From Sulfurospirillum sp036802865 (lineage in GTDB: Bacteria; Campylobacterota; Campylobacteria; Campylobacterales; Sulfurospirillaceae), in contig NZ_DAIRVK010000001.1 in assembly GCF_036802865.1 (NCBI RefSeq), forward strand, positions 1-64,000: 64,000 bases of DNA. Reading direction: 5' to 3'. Both the position numbers and the translations under genes were made by a program. This document shows, one piece after another, positions 35,425-44,142 of the stretch (within the stretch, counting starts at the first letter, position 1; each line of letters begins with the position of its first letter). The notes under the pieces were generated by a model. The model saw nothing but the letters and a program-made list of their open reading frames with translations, did not search any database and was not told the origin of the DNA.

Positions 35425-37737
35425 ATGAGTACTTACGGTGCAGACAATATTAAAGTTCTAAAAGGTCTTGAAGCAGTTCGAAAACGTCCGGGTATGTATA
35501 TTGGTGATACCAATATCAACGGTCTTCATCACCTTATTTATGAAGTGGTTGATAACTCTATTGATGAGGCAATGGCGGGCTATTGTGATTTAATTAAAGT
35601 AGAACTCACTCGTGAAGGTTCATGTATTGTAACCGATAACGGTCGTGGTATTCCTGTTGGTTGGCATGAGGGCGAAAACATGTCAGCAGCTACGGTTGTT
35701 TTAACCGTACTTCACGCAGGTGGAAAGTTTGATAAAGATACCTATAAAGTAAGTGGTGGTTTGCACGGTGTTGGTGTTTCAGTTGTAAATGCCCTTTCAT
35801 CAAAACTCGTTGCGACGATTAAACGTGAAGGAAATGAGCATCGTCAAGAATTTGCTGCGGGTATTCCTCAAACACCTCTTGATGTCGTTAAAACAACCAA
35901 TCGTACAGGTACAATGATTGAATTTTGGCCAGATGGTACAATTTTTGAGACAACCGAGTTCCAATTTGAAATTTTGCAAACACGTTTTAAAGAACTTGCC
36001 TATCTTAATCCAAAAATAACCATAGAACTTAAAGATCAAAGAGATGGACGCTCTGAAGTTTATCATTTTGAAGGTGGTATTAAGCAGTTTGTTTTAGATC
36101 TTAACAAAAAAGAAAAAGTAGCTGAAGCTGTTCACTACACTGCAAGTGTTGAAGATGTTGAAGTTGACGTTGCTATGATGTACAACTCAACTTATAGCGA
36201 AATTCTTTATTCATTTGTAAATAATATTAAAACCATTGATGGTGGAACGCATGAAAGTGGTTTTAGAGCGGGTTTAACACGTGCCATTACTAACTATATC
36301 TCTTTAAATGCAGGTATTCGTGAAAAAGATGTCAAAATCACAGGCGATGATGTTCGTGAAGGTTTGATCGCTATTGTAAGTGTTAAAGTTCCTGAGCCTC
36401 AATTTGAGGGTCAAACAAAGGGTAAATTGGGTAGCTCTTACGTTAAACCAATCGTTCAAAAATTGGTTTATGAGCAACTCGTTAAATATTTTGAAGAAAA
36501 CCCTATCGAAGCAAAAGCCATTATGAACAAAGCACTTGCGGCAGCACGTGGTAGAGAAGCGGCTAAAAATGCAAGAGATTTGACACGCCGTAAAGATGCC
36601 ATGAGTATCGGTACGCTTCCTGGAAAGTTAGCAGATTGTCAAAGTAAAGATCCGTCTATTTGTGAACTTTATCTTGTAGAGGGCGATAGTGCGGGCGGTT
36701 CTGCAAAACAAGGACGTGATCGTGTTTTCCAAGCGATTTTACCTCTTAAAGGTAAAATTCTTAACGTTGAAAAAAGTCGTTTAGATAAAATTTTGAAATC
36801 GGATGAGATTAAAAATATGATTACGGCTCTTGGTTGTGGTATTGGTGAAGAGTTTAATGAAGAAAAACTTCGTTATCACAAGCTTATCATTATGACCGAT
36901 GCGGATGTCGATGGTAGCCACATTCAAACACTTCTTTTAACATTTTTATTCCGTTTTCTACGTCCTGTTGTGGATAATGGCTATGTTTATTTGGCTCAAC
37001 CACCATTGTATCGTTATAAAAAAGGTAAAAAAGAGATTTATCTGAAAGATGATAGTGAAATGAATGCCTTTTTAATTGAATCAGGTATGGATAGTATCTC
37101 TATTGAAGGTGTTGGTACACCTGATTTAGTGGATTTCTTTAAAATTATCTCTGCCTATCGTGGTATCTTAAAAGAGCTTGAAAAACGTTTTTCAATGATT
37201 GAAGTGATTCGTTATTTGATTGAAAATCCAGATTTAATTACCCTTCCAACTGATAAACTGTTTGTAGAAATTGAAAACTTTATCAAAGCACTTGGTTACA
37301 ATATTTTGAACCATTATATCAACGATGAGGGTATCCATCTCTTTATTCAAACCAAAGATGGTTTGGAAGAACTCCTTTTAGATGAGACGTTTTATACTAA
37401 TCCACTGTATGAAGAGGCACGTTATATTTATACTAAAATTCAAGAGCGTGATTTTGATGTCTTTGATGGCAAAGATCCTGTTGAAGTTTTAGATGAAATT
37501 GAAAAAAGTGCTAAAAAAGGTGCTTATGTTCAACGTTACAAAGGTCTTGGTGAAATGAATCCTGAACAGCTTTGGGAAACAACCATGAATCCTGAAAATA
37601 GACGATTATTGCAGGTTAAAGTTGAAGATGCAGAAGCAGCAAGTGAAACCTTTACCCTTTTTATGGGCGATGAAGTTGAACCTCGCCGTCAGTATATTCA
37701 AGATCATGCTAAAGATGTAAAACACTTGGACGTTTAA
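35425..37737 (+). CDS. gyrB: DNA gyrase subunit B
   Basis: At 770 residues this is full-length GyrB for the phylum. It has the GHKL ATPase motifs (EVVDNSIDEAMAG, DNGRGIPVG, GGLHGVGVSVVNALS), the Toprim motifs EGDSAGGSAKQGRDR and MTDADVDGSHI, and the C-terminal RYKGLGEMNPEQLW. With GyrA it introduces negative supercoils. The RBS is GTGGAG. The stop codon overlaps the start of the next gene (TAATG). Confidence 0.98.
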   Translation: MSTYGADNIKVLKGLEAVRKRPGMYIGDTNINGLHHLIYEVVDNSIDEAMAGYCDLIKVELTREGSCIVTDNGRGIPVGWHEGENMSAATVVLTVLHAGGKFDKDTYKVSGGLHGVGVSVVNALSSKLVATIKREGNEHRQEFAAGIPQTPLDVVKTTNRTGTMIEFWPDGTIFETTEFQFEILQTRFKELAYLNPKITIELKDQRDGRSEVYHFEGGIKQFVLDLNKKEKVAEAVHYTASVEDVEVDVAMMYNSTYSEILYSFVNNIKTIDGGTHESGFRAGLTRAITNYISLNAGIREKDVKITGDDVREGLIAIVSVKVPEPQFEGQTKGKLGSSYVKPIVQKLVYEQLVKYFEENPIEAKAIMNKALAAARGREAAKNARDLTRRKDAMSIGTLPGKLADCQSKDPSICELYLVEGDSAGGSAKQGRDRVFQAILPLKGKILNVEKSRLDKILKSDEIKNMITALGCGIGEEFNEEKLRYHKLIIMTDADVDGSHIQTLLLTFLFRFLRPVVDNGYVYLAQPPLYRYKKGKKEIYLKDDSEMNAFLIESGMDSISIEGVGTPDLVDFFKIISAYRGILKELEKRFSMIEVIRYLIENPDLITLPTDKLFVEIENFIKALGYNILNHYINDEGIHLFIQTKDGLEELLLDETFYTNPLYEEARYIYTKIQERDFDVFDGKDPVEVLDEIEKSAKKGAYVQRYKGLGEMNPEQLWETTMNPENRRLLQVKVEDAEAASETFTLFMGDEVEPRRQYIQDHAKDVKHLDV

Positions 37738-39152
37738 TGCTCTATTCTGAGATAAAGGAGAGAGAAAATCGATTTATAATTGCTCTTAAAATCGCTTTTC
37801 CTTTTCTTCTTCTCATAGGCATTTTTTTACAGTCATTTAAACTTTTTTCACATACTACAATTGATTTTATTCTCTTTATTTTATTGATACCCATTTATGT
37901 TTATTACACGGTATATCTGATTTATCATGGTTTTCAAACAACATTGATTGATCCTATAACAAAGACATTTAACAGAAGTGAAATAATTGCTAAAATTGCT
38001 AAAATAGGGGATTGTAAAAATACTACAATTAGTTATTTACATATCAATAATTTAAGTGATATTAACGAACGTTATGGAACGAATAACGGTGATATGGTTC
38101 TTAGTCAATTTATTCAAAAGTTGGAACTATTTTTACGAGAGCATCATTTTAAAAATGTGGCTATTGGAAGATATAGCAACGATAGTTTTTTGTTTTATGT
38201 TAAACATCCTAGCCGTGAACTACGTCATCTTTTAACTATTTTTATTAAAAGTATTCAAAATGTGGGTATTGCTAATATTGAAGTGAAAGTAACTTTTTCG
38301 CTTTTAAATGCAGCATACGATAAAAATCCCAATAACGTGATAGAACAACTTTTAATGTTGATAGAAACGCAAAAAAAGAGTGAAGAAACCATACCCGATA
38401 TTAAAGTTAATCAGTTTAAAGCGATGATGGATGAAGCGATTAACCATCATAAATTCTTTTTTAAATATCAACCTTCTTTATCACTTCAAACAGATCAAAT
38501 TATTTTATTAGAAGTTTTAACGCGTATAGAATCGCAAACATACGGATCACTCTCAAAACAGCAAATTCAACGCATTGTCAATCATATAGGGTATGAGAGA
38601 GAATTTGATGAAAAAGTCTTTGAATTTTTACTGGAAGAAATTTCTCCTTTAATGGAAAAAAAAGTACTTTTTAGTGTTGAAGTGACACCCGTTACACTGC
38701 GAAATATAAACTTCAAACGCTACCTCATAAATCTTTTTAAACAAAAAGGAATTGATCCTCATCGTTTTATACTGGAGATAACAGAGCAAAAAAGCTATGA
38801 GAATATACACCGTTTTAAAGAGATTATTGAAAGTTATCAAGAAGTGGGCTTTAAAATAGCACTTGGCAGTTTTGGTGGGAATAATTGTGGTTTTGAATAC
38901 CTTAAACAATTACCCATTGATTTAGTAAAATTTGATATTGAATTTACTAAAAAAATCGATGATGCAAAGTATCAACAGCTTCTTTTACACTATGTTTCAC
39001 TTATACAAACACTTCGCATTCAAAGTATGGTAAAATTTGTTGATAAAGAGGTACATTTCGAAAAAATGAAAGAGTTTAAACCTGACTTTATACAAGGGTT
39101 TTTTATTTCAAAACCAAAAAATTTAGAACATATACTAGGAGATATTTTATGA
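37737..39152 (+). CDS. Degenerate GGDEF-EAL membrane protein
   Basis: The 471-residue protein has two N-terminal membrane helices (about 15-63), a degenerate GGDEF domain (about 70-210, with GRYSNDSF where GGDEF is expected) and an EAL domain (about 215-470). Key EAL residues are altered: EVL for EAL, SVEVTP for the usual SVNVSP, and ALGSFGG in place of the DDFG metal pair. LEITEQ and QGFFISKP are kept. Loss of the Asp pair predicts no c-di-GMP hydrolysis, so it is more likely a c-di-GMP-binding or scaffold protein. Translation is coupled to gyrB by a one-base overlap and it overlaps queF by four bases. Confidence 0.82.
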   Translation: MLYSEIKERENRFIIALKIAFPFLLLIGIFLQSFKLFSHTTIDFILFILLIPIYVYYTVYLIYHGFQTTLIDPITKTFNRSEIIAKIAKIGDCKNTTISYLHINNLSDINERYGTNNGDMVLSQFIQKLELFLREHHFKNVAIGRYSNDSFLFYVKHPSRELRHLLTIFIKSIQNVGIANIEVKVTFSLLNAAYDKNPNNVIEQLLMLIETQKKSEETIPDIKVNQFKAMMDEAINHHKFFFKYQPSLSLQTDQIILLEVLTRIESQTYGSLSKQQIQRIVNHIGYEREFDEKVFEFLLEEISPLMEKKVLFSVEVTPVTLRNINFKRYLINLFKQKGIDPHRFILEITEQKSYENIHRFKEIIESYQEVGFKIALGSFGGNNCGFEYLKQLPIDLVKFDIEFTKKIDDAKYQQLLLHYVSLIQTLRIQSMVKFVDKEVHFEKMKEFKPDFIQGFFISKPKNLEHILGDIL

Positions 39153-39544
39153 AATACGGTGAACAAATTATTAAAGAATTTGATGTTGAAAAAGATTTAG
39201 AAATCTGGCCAAATCAACACAAAAAAAATTATGTGATTAAACTTACATTGCCTGAGTTTTGTTGTTTATGCCCTAGAAGTGGGTACCCTGATTTTGCAAC
39301 AATTTATATTGATTATATTCCCAATGAGCTTGTAGTTGAACTTAAAGCAATCAAGCTTTACATCAATAGCTTTATGAATCGTAACATTAGCCATGAGAAT
39401 AGTGCCAATGAAATTTATGATCTATTGGATTCAAAGCTTAAGCCAAAATGGCTTAAAGTTGTTGCAGATTTTAATCCTAGAGGCAATGTACATACGGTGA
39501 TTGAAATTGACTCAAAACAAGTACGAAACGAGAGTTCGTGTTAA
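39149..39544 (+). CDS. queF: NADPH-dependent 7-cyano-7-deazaguanine reductase QueF (short form)
   Basis: The 131-residue enzyme matches the short, single-domain QueF class. It has the catalytic cysteine in LPEFCCLCPRSGYPDFA (residues about 39-55) and the NADPH motif LVELKAIKLYINSF with the preceding ELVVE. It reduces preQ0 to preQ1 in queuosine tRNA-modification. It is cotranscribed with overlapping neighbours. No preQ1 riboswitch is possible directly upstream because there is no leader. Confidence 0.95.
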   Translation: MKYGEQIIKEFDVEKDLEIWPNQHKKNYVIKLTLPEFCCLCPRSGYPDFATIYIDYIPNELVVELKAIKLYINSFMNRNISHENSANEIYDLLDSKLKPKWLKVVADFNPRGNVHTVIEIDSKQVRNESSC

Positions 39545-40749
39545 GTCCTAAACTTATAGAGCAGTTCTTTGGGGCTGCTTCGATTCAGCGTTGGAATGAT
39601 TATCCGCGCATGGTCGAGTTGGTGGAGCTTGATAAACAAGCGCATAAGTTCATCATCGCCTATTTTATTGCGAAAATGGAACCCAAAGAGAGCATTGATA
39701 TGCGCTCTTTAATTGAAGCGGGTATTTTTGAATTTTTACGTCGTGTGGTTGTTACCGACATTCGCCCTGATGTTTTTCGTAAAGCACTTCAAAAAAAAGA
39801 AAAAGAGATTAACACTTGGGTGTTAGAACAACTGTATGATTCACTAAATGATATTGAAGAAGGTGCTTTTTACGAGCGTTTTAAAATGTATCTGAGTGAT
39901 AGCTCTATGTACAAAAAAGAGCGTTTTGTTCTTAAAGCAGCTTCGTATATGGCAACACGTTGGGAATTTTCGATTGTCTATCAAACCAGCCAATTTCTTA
40001 ACAATATTGATCGTGTAAAAGATGCTGTTGAAGAGGAAATAGAGGATTATTACGAACTTATCAGTGTTCGTAAAATGGCAATGAATAAAAAAATCTCCAA
40101 AATTGTTGATTTAAGCGGACGACTTCGTTTTCAAAAGCGTTGGGCACAAACACCACGTATTCCGGAAACTTCTGTATTAGGGCATATGCTCATTGTTGCC
40201 ATTTTGGGTTATTTCTATTCACTTTCCACTAAAGCATGCGATGGACGTCTTGCAAATAACTTTTTTTGCGCACTTTTTCACGATTTTCCTGAAGCGCTTA
40301 CCCGTGACATCATCTCTCCAGTGAAGTATTCGGTGAGTGGGTTAGATGATATTATCAGTGAGTTTGAGATTAAGATGATTGAAGAAGAAATCCTCCCTTA
40401 TCTTCCCGAGGGATTGGTAAAAGAGTTTAAATATCTTTTGGGTCTGTACGGTGATAATCAAAAAGATGAATTTATGAACCGGATCAATGAACATGAAATC
40501 AAAATGGTTGAAGATGTTTCTCTTTACAATGAAGATAAATACAATGCTATTGATGGAAAAGCACTCAAAAATTGTGATAATTTAGCTGCATTTATCGAAG
40601 CAACGCTCTCTATTTCACATGGCGTTAGGTCTAAAGAGCTGATACAGGGCAAAGAGCATATTCGCAATAAGTTGAAAGAAAAAGGCAAAATTGGTACGGT
40701 TGATTTTTATGAATTGGCGCTGGAGATTGAGAAGTATTTGGGAGTTTAG
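39538..40749 (+). CDS. HD-domain hydrolase, YfbR-like
   Basis: The 403-residue product starts at a GTG that overlaps queF by seven bases. Its middle contains an HD-type metal site: ETSVLGHMLIVA (first His), FFCALFHDFPEALTRDI (HD pair) and later IVDNLA-like KNCDNLAAFIEA. This pattern is that of the YfbR/HDDC2 nucleotidase group. The N-terminal ~180 residues form an unrecognised helical extension. The biological substrate is unknown; dNMPs are typical of YfbR. It ends the gyrB-EAL-queF-HD run and converges on the SRP RNA gene. Confidence 0.75.
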   Translation: MLSPKLIEQFFGAASIQRWNDYPRMVELVELDKQAHKFIIAYFIAKMEPKESIDMRSLIEAGIFEFLRRVVVTDIRPDVFRKALQKKEKEINTWVLEQLYDSLNDIEEGAFYERFKMYLSDSSMYKKERFVLKAASYMATRWEFSIVYQTSQFLNNIDRVKDAVEEEIEDYYELISVRKMAMNKKISKIVDLSGRLRFQKRWAQTPRIPETSVLGHMLIVAILGYFYSLSTKACDGRLANNFFCALFHDFPEALTRDIISPVKYSVSGLDDIISEFEIKMIEEEILPYLPEGLVKEFKYLLGLYGDNQKDEFMNRINEHEIKMVEDVSLYNEDKYNAIDGKALKNCDNLAAFIEATLSISHGVRSKELIQGKEHIRNKLKEKGKIGTVDFYELALEIEKYLGV

Positions 40750-40765
40750 GGTTTAATGTAAAAAA

Positions 40766-40868
40766 CCCTCTTCCAGATGACTGCGGCACACACCTAAAAA
40801 AAGCGCTCTGCTGTGTTCCCACCCTGAAGCGTTACTCTTAAAAGACATTGCACAGGTCTAGAAGAAGG
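40766..40868 (-). ncRNA. ffs: Signal recognition particle 4.5S RNA
   Basis: Read on the minus strand, the transcript has the SRP domain IV hairpin: CTTCAGG, then GTG-GGAA-CAC, then AGCAGAG. This is a GGAA tetraloop on a GTG/CAC stem above the conserved UCAGG/AGCAG internal loop that binds Ffh. Flanking CGCT/AGCG pairs extend the stem. The ends (CCTTCTTCTAGA and TCTGGAAGAGGG) pair into a long rod, the 3' side includes GGTGTGTGCCG as in E. coli 4.5S RNA, and a T-run follows the 3' end. A TAAAAT -10 box lies eight bases upstream at 40877-40882. About 103 nt, the usual size. Confidence 0.87.
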
Positions 40869-40924
40869 CGAAGCGTATTTTACCCAAAAATTCTTAAACA
40901 AAAGAATTATTCTGTCTCTTTGGT

Positions 40925-41014
40925 GGCAAGCTTTTTATAGAAACGTCGAGCTTTTAGCTCTTATTTTGTGCCCTAGTGGTTAGCACACTCTTTTAAGCTT
41001 TACTTGAAAGACAA
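40925..41014 (+). repeat. Structured intergenic repeat, copy E (before ung, degenerate)
   Basis: GGCA at 40925 and TGCC at 40969 frame an enlarged hairpin 2 with an internal GAGC-TTTTA-GCTC stem. The linker is CTAGTGGTTAGC and hairpin 3 is CTTTTAAGC-TTTA-CTTGAAAG. It ends about 23 nt before the ung start. This is the most divergent copy. Confidence 0.45.
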
Positions 41015-41037
41015 GAATATAGATAATGAGGATATTC

Positions 41038-41712
41038 ATGGTTGATCCAAAAATTGAAGAGAGTTGGAAAAATGTTTTATTGGATGAGTTTCAAAAGCCC
41101 TATTTTGAGAGCTTAAAAAGTTTTTTAATCGAAGAAAAAAAATCACATACAGTTTACCCAAGTAGTACCAATATCTTTGCAGCATTTGATAATACCCCCT
41201 TTGATAACGTTAAAGTGGTCATTTTGGGGCAAGACCCATACCATGGAGCCAATCAAGCACATGGACTCTCTTTTTCTGTTCAAGATGGCATACAGCATCC
41301 CCCTTCCCTACAAAATATTTTCAAAGAGTTACGCGATGATTTGGGTTATACTATTCCTCAAAGTGGTAATCTAACGGCATGGGCAAAACAGGGCATTTTT
41401 TTGCTTAACACGGTTTTAACGGTGCGTGCTAGCGAAGCCAATTCTCATCGTGGTCAAGGGTGGGAAAATTTTACAGACGCGGTGATTAAAACATTAAGTA
41501 CTCAAAAAGAGCATTTAGTATTCATTCTTTGGGGTGCTCCAGCAGGGGCAAAAGCATCACTTATTGATAGTAAAAAACATCTCATTTTACGAGCTCCTCA
41601 CCCTTCTCCTCTCTCTTCATACCGTGGATTTTTTGGTTCTAAACCATTTTCAAAGAGCAACGAATACCTTATATCTCATGGCAAAAAGCCTATTAATTGG
41701 TGTTTGATTTGA
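41038..41712 (+). CDS. ung: Uracil-DNA glycosylase (family 1)
   Basis: The 224-residue enzyme shows the catalytic water-activating motif LGQDPYHGANQAHGLSFSV near residue 60, LLNTVLTVR near 120, and the leucine-loop motif APHPSPLSSYRGFFG near 185. It removes uracil from DNA. An ATG four codons earlier (41026) lacks a ribosome-binding site, while GAGGA is correctly spaced for the ATG used here. The 3' end overlaps mutY by about 16 bases. Confidence 0.96.
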   Translation: MVDPKIEESWKNVLLDEFQKPYFESLKSFLIEEKKSHTVYPSSTNIFAAFDNTPFDNVKVVILGQDPYHGANQAHGLSFSVQDGIQHPPSLQNIFKELRDDLGYTIPQSGNLTAWAKQGIFLLNTVLTVRASEANSHRGQGWENFTDAVIKTLSTQKEHLVFILWGAPAGAKASLIDSKKHLILRAPHPSPLSSYRGFFGSKPFSKSNEYLISHGKKPINWCLI

Positions 41713-42680
41713 ATGTAAAAGAGGCGATTTACACGTGGTATCAAAAGAATGGAAGGCATGATCTTCCATGGAGACAGAGTGATGATGCGTATAAAATATA
41801 CCTCAGCGAGATCATGCTCCAACAAACACAAGTAAAAACCGTACAAGAACGTTTTTATTTCCCTTTTTTAGAACGATTTCCTACACTTCAAAGTGTGGCG
41901 GAGGCTCCACTTGATGATATTTTAAAGATGTGGGAAGGTTTAGGCTACTACACAAGGGCTAAAAATCTTCACCACACTGCCATTACATGTGAGGGTGTTT
42001 TGCCTAAAACTCCTGAAGCGCTGAGTGGGCTTAAAGGTATTGGCAAAAGTACAGCAAATGCTATTTGTGCTTTTGCCCATCATCAAGCACTTCCCATTTT
42101 AGATGCCAATGTTAAGCGCATTTTGTGCCGTTATTTTGCATTACATGTAAAGATAGAGAATGTTTTGTGGGAAAAAGCGTGGGAACTTTTAAATGAAAAA
42201 CATCCGTATGAACACAATCAAGCGATGATGGATATTGGTGCTACTTTATGTACGCCTAAAAATCCAAACTGTTTGGCGTGTCCGCTTGCGTTTTCCTGTA
42301 AAGGCAAAAGTGCACCACAAAACTATCCTATGCCACTTAAAAAAGCGAAAATTCCTACTAAAAAACGCTTTGCTCTTATCATTGAGAAAGAGGGAAAATT
42401 AGGGCTTATCCAGCGCACAGAGCGACTGCTTCATGGTCTTTGGGGATTTATACAAAGTGAAGAGTGTCCTAAGCATGCGAAGAGTTTAGGAAAAGTAAGT
42501 CATACCTATAGTCATTTTAAACTTGAATTGGAAGCTATAATCATAACGTGTGAAGATTTACATGCAAAGGTAGATGGCTATTTTACAAATGAACAGATTG
42601 CAAAACTAGCACTCTCCACCGTTGATAAAAAAATCTTAGCTCTACCTACCATGATGAGGAATGTAGCCCTTACTTCCTAA
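41697..42680 (+). CDS. mutY: A/G-specific adenine glycosylase MutY
   Basis: The product (327 residues) has the N-terminal LPWR motif, the helix-hairpin-helix GLKGIGKSTANAI, the catalytic region PILDANVKRIL, and a [4Fe-4S] cluster motif (CTPKNPNCLACPLAFSC). It ends in a NUDIX-like C-terminal domain that recognises 8-oxoG. It removes A opposite 8-oxoG. No ATG is available near the start; TTG at 41697 or GTG at 41700 overlaps ung, so initiation is non-ATG and coupled. The 3' end overlaps the convergent exporter by 39 bases. Confidence 0.95.
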   Translation: MVFDLNVKEAIYTWYQKNGRHDLPWRQSDDAYKIYLSEIMLQQTQVKTVQERFYFPFLERFPTLQSVAEAPLDDILKMWEGLGYYTRAKNLHHTAITCEGVLPKTPEALSGLKGIGKSTANAICAFAHHQALPILDANVKRILCRYFALHVKIENVLWEKAWELLNEKHPYEHNQAMMDIGATLCTPKNPNCLACPLAFSCKGKSAPQNYPMPLKKAKIPTKKRFALIIEKEGKLGLIQRTERLLHGLWGFIQSEECPKHAKSLGKVSHTYSHFKLELEAIIITCEDLHAKVDGYFTNEQIAKLALSTVDKKILALPTMMRNVALTS

Positions 42681-43856
42681 GAGTAAAAGTACTGCACCAC
42701 ATAGACTGACTGTCATCATAACACCCGTTATAGGGAAAAGTGTGCCATCGTGTAAAAAACTGGCAACAAATCCCATAAGCGCACCTACGCTGTACTGCAA
42801 AACACCAATGATAGCATTGGCAGAAGCACTAATGGTTGGAAAAAATTCCAGTGTCAATGAAATAGAATTGGAAAAAATAAATCCAAGCATTCCTATATAA
42901 AGTCCGATTAAAGGGAAAAGTACATAAACATTGCTGTTTTGAAATACAAAGAGCAAAATACCAAAAATAGCTTGTGCACTCACACCAATTCGAAGTAGTG
43001 TTAGAGGCTCTTTCCCTTTGACAATCCATGCATTAAGTCGTCCAAAAAACATCATCATCAAGACACTAGCACCAAAAAAGAGTGCAAATTTACTTGGACT
43101 TACATTAAAGTGCTCCATATAGATGAATGATGAAGAGGTAATAAACGTGTACATACCAGAGGTGCAGAGAATTTGAGAAATGATAAAAAGCATTGCAAGT
43201 TTGTGGCTTAAAACGGTTTTATAGTTTTGTATGGGCGTTATTTTGGAGCGTTCTTGTTTAACGGAAGGAAAACGAAAAAGATAAAAAGCTAATGCAAAAA
43301 GAGTGTAAAACCCTAAAAATAAAAAGATCATTTCCCATTCAAAGAATTTGAGAACAAACGATCCAAGTGTTGGTGCAAGAAGCGGTGCCATAAGCATAAC
43401 CATAGCGATAAGCGAAAAGATACGCGCACTCTCTTTGCCACTGAACATGTCTTTAACCGTGGCTGAAACATTGACAGTAGCGATGCCTCCTCCAAAAGAT
43501 TGAAGTGCACGAAGAATCCAAAAAGTTTCTATTTGATGTGTAATTGAGATGAAAAAACTGCTCAATCCAAAAAGTATCAATCCAATAATAACCATCGGAC
43601 GTCTACCGTATGCATCTGAAATTGGCCCTCCAAAAAGTTGCCCTAATGCCATACCAAAGAAGTAAAGGCTTAAGCTAAATTCGACATTGGGTATAGAGGT
43701 TTGAAGATCCGTAGCAATTGCTGGGAATGAAGGTAAATACATATCAATCGCCAGAGGCGTTATCGCCGATAAGGATGCGAGCGTTAAAACAATTTGGCGC
43801 TCTGTGAGGGATTTAGACATCAATTGAGATTCTTTCATGGAGAATTTTAATGTCAT
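42642..43856 (-). CDS. MFS drug-resistance exporter, Bcr/CflA family
   Basis: The 404-residue protein has twelve predicted membrane helices. Motif A is GGPISDAYGRRPMVIIG after helix two, and the drug:H+ antiporter-1 pattern LRALQSFGGGIATVNVSA lies in helix four. The N-terminal LAIDMYLPSFPAIA is typical of Bcr/CflA. It probably exports small hydrophobic compounds by proton antiport. Three in-frame ATGs (codons 1, 7 and 13) compete, none with a clear ribosome-binding site; the third (MSKSLTERQ) gives the most family-like N-terminus. Confidence 0.85.
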   Translation of the reverse strand: MTLKFSMKESQLMSKSLTERQIVLTLASLSAITPLAIDMYLPSFPAIATDLQTSIPNVEFSLSLYFFGMALGQLFGGPISDAYGRRPMVIIGLILFGLSSFFISITHQIETFWILRALQSFGGGIATVNVSATVKDMFSGKESARIFSLIAMVMLMAPLLAPTLGSFVLKFFEWEMIFLFLGFYTLFALAFYLFRFPSVKQERSKITPIQNYKTVLSHKLAMLFIISQILCTSGMYTFITSSSFIYMEHFNVSPSKFALFFGASVLMMMFFGRLNAWIVKGKEPLTLLRIGVSAQAIFGILLFVFQNSNVYVLFPLIGLYIGMLGFIFSNSISLTLEFFPTISASANAIIGVLQYSVGALMGFVASFLHDGTLFPITGVMMTVSLCGAVLLLLGSKGYIPHHGR

Positions 43857-43985
43857 TATAGATTAATAGTTTAAATCCTCTGTTAATAGATATGGAATTA
43901 TGGGTAGATCATCTAAGCAAATTCTTTTCAAGTTTGTACATTAATATATTTTTAAGTGATTTTGACCTAGAATTTATCAATCTGT

Positions 43986-44010
43986 AATATGTGATAAAAT
44001 ATCACATATT
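43986..44010. promoter_or_regulatory. 25-bp perfect palindromic operator candidate
   Basis: AATATGTGAT and ATCACATATT are perfect 10-bp arms around AAAAT. The site lies 133 bp upstream of the dicarboxylate transporter gene. The core TGTGA-N7-TCACA is similar to, but one base longer than, a CRP/FNR-type site. It could bind a Crp-Fnr-family activator or the GntR protein encoded at the end of the operon. No second copy was seen in front of the gntR gene. Confidence 0.55.
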
Positions 44011-44142
44011 AAGAAGCCTTTTGCAAAATGTCCATCTTGCTAATCTAAAATTAAAAATAGAGGTGGTTTTTAATGATAGATTTCATTTTTCTATCTTTAT
44101 AGCATTGAAATATAGTTGTAAATTTATCACAAGGGAGGTTTC

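Noticed and set aside
39100..39150. preQ1 riboswitch ahead of queF.
   Set aside because: queF overlaps the upstream gene by four bases, leaving no leader for an aptamer.
40631..40822. Minus-strand 63-codon frame in the gap after the HD hydrolase gene.
   Set aside because: It overlaps the 3' end of the hydrolase and the SRP RNA, and has no ribosome-binding site.
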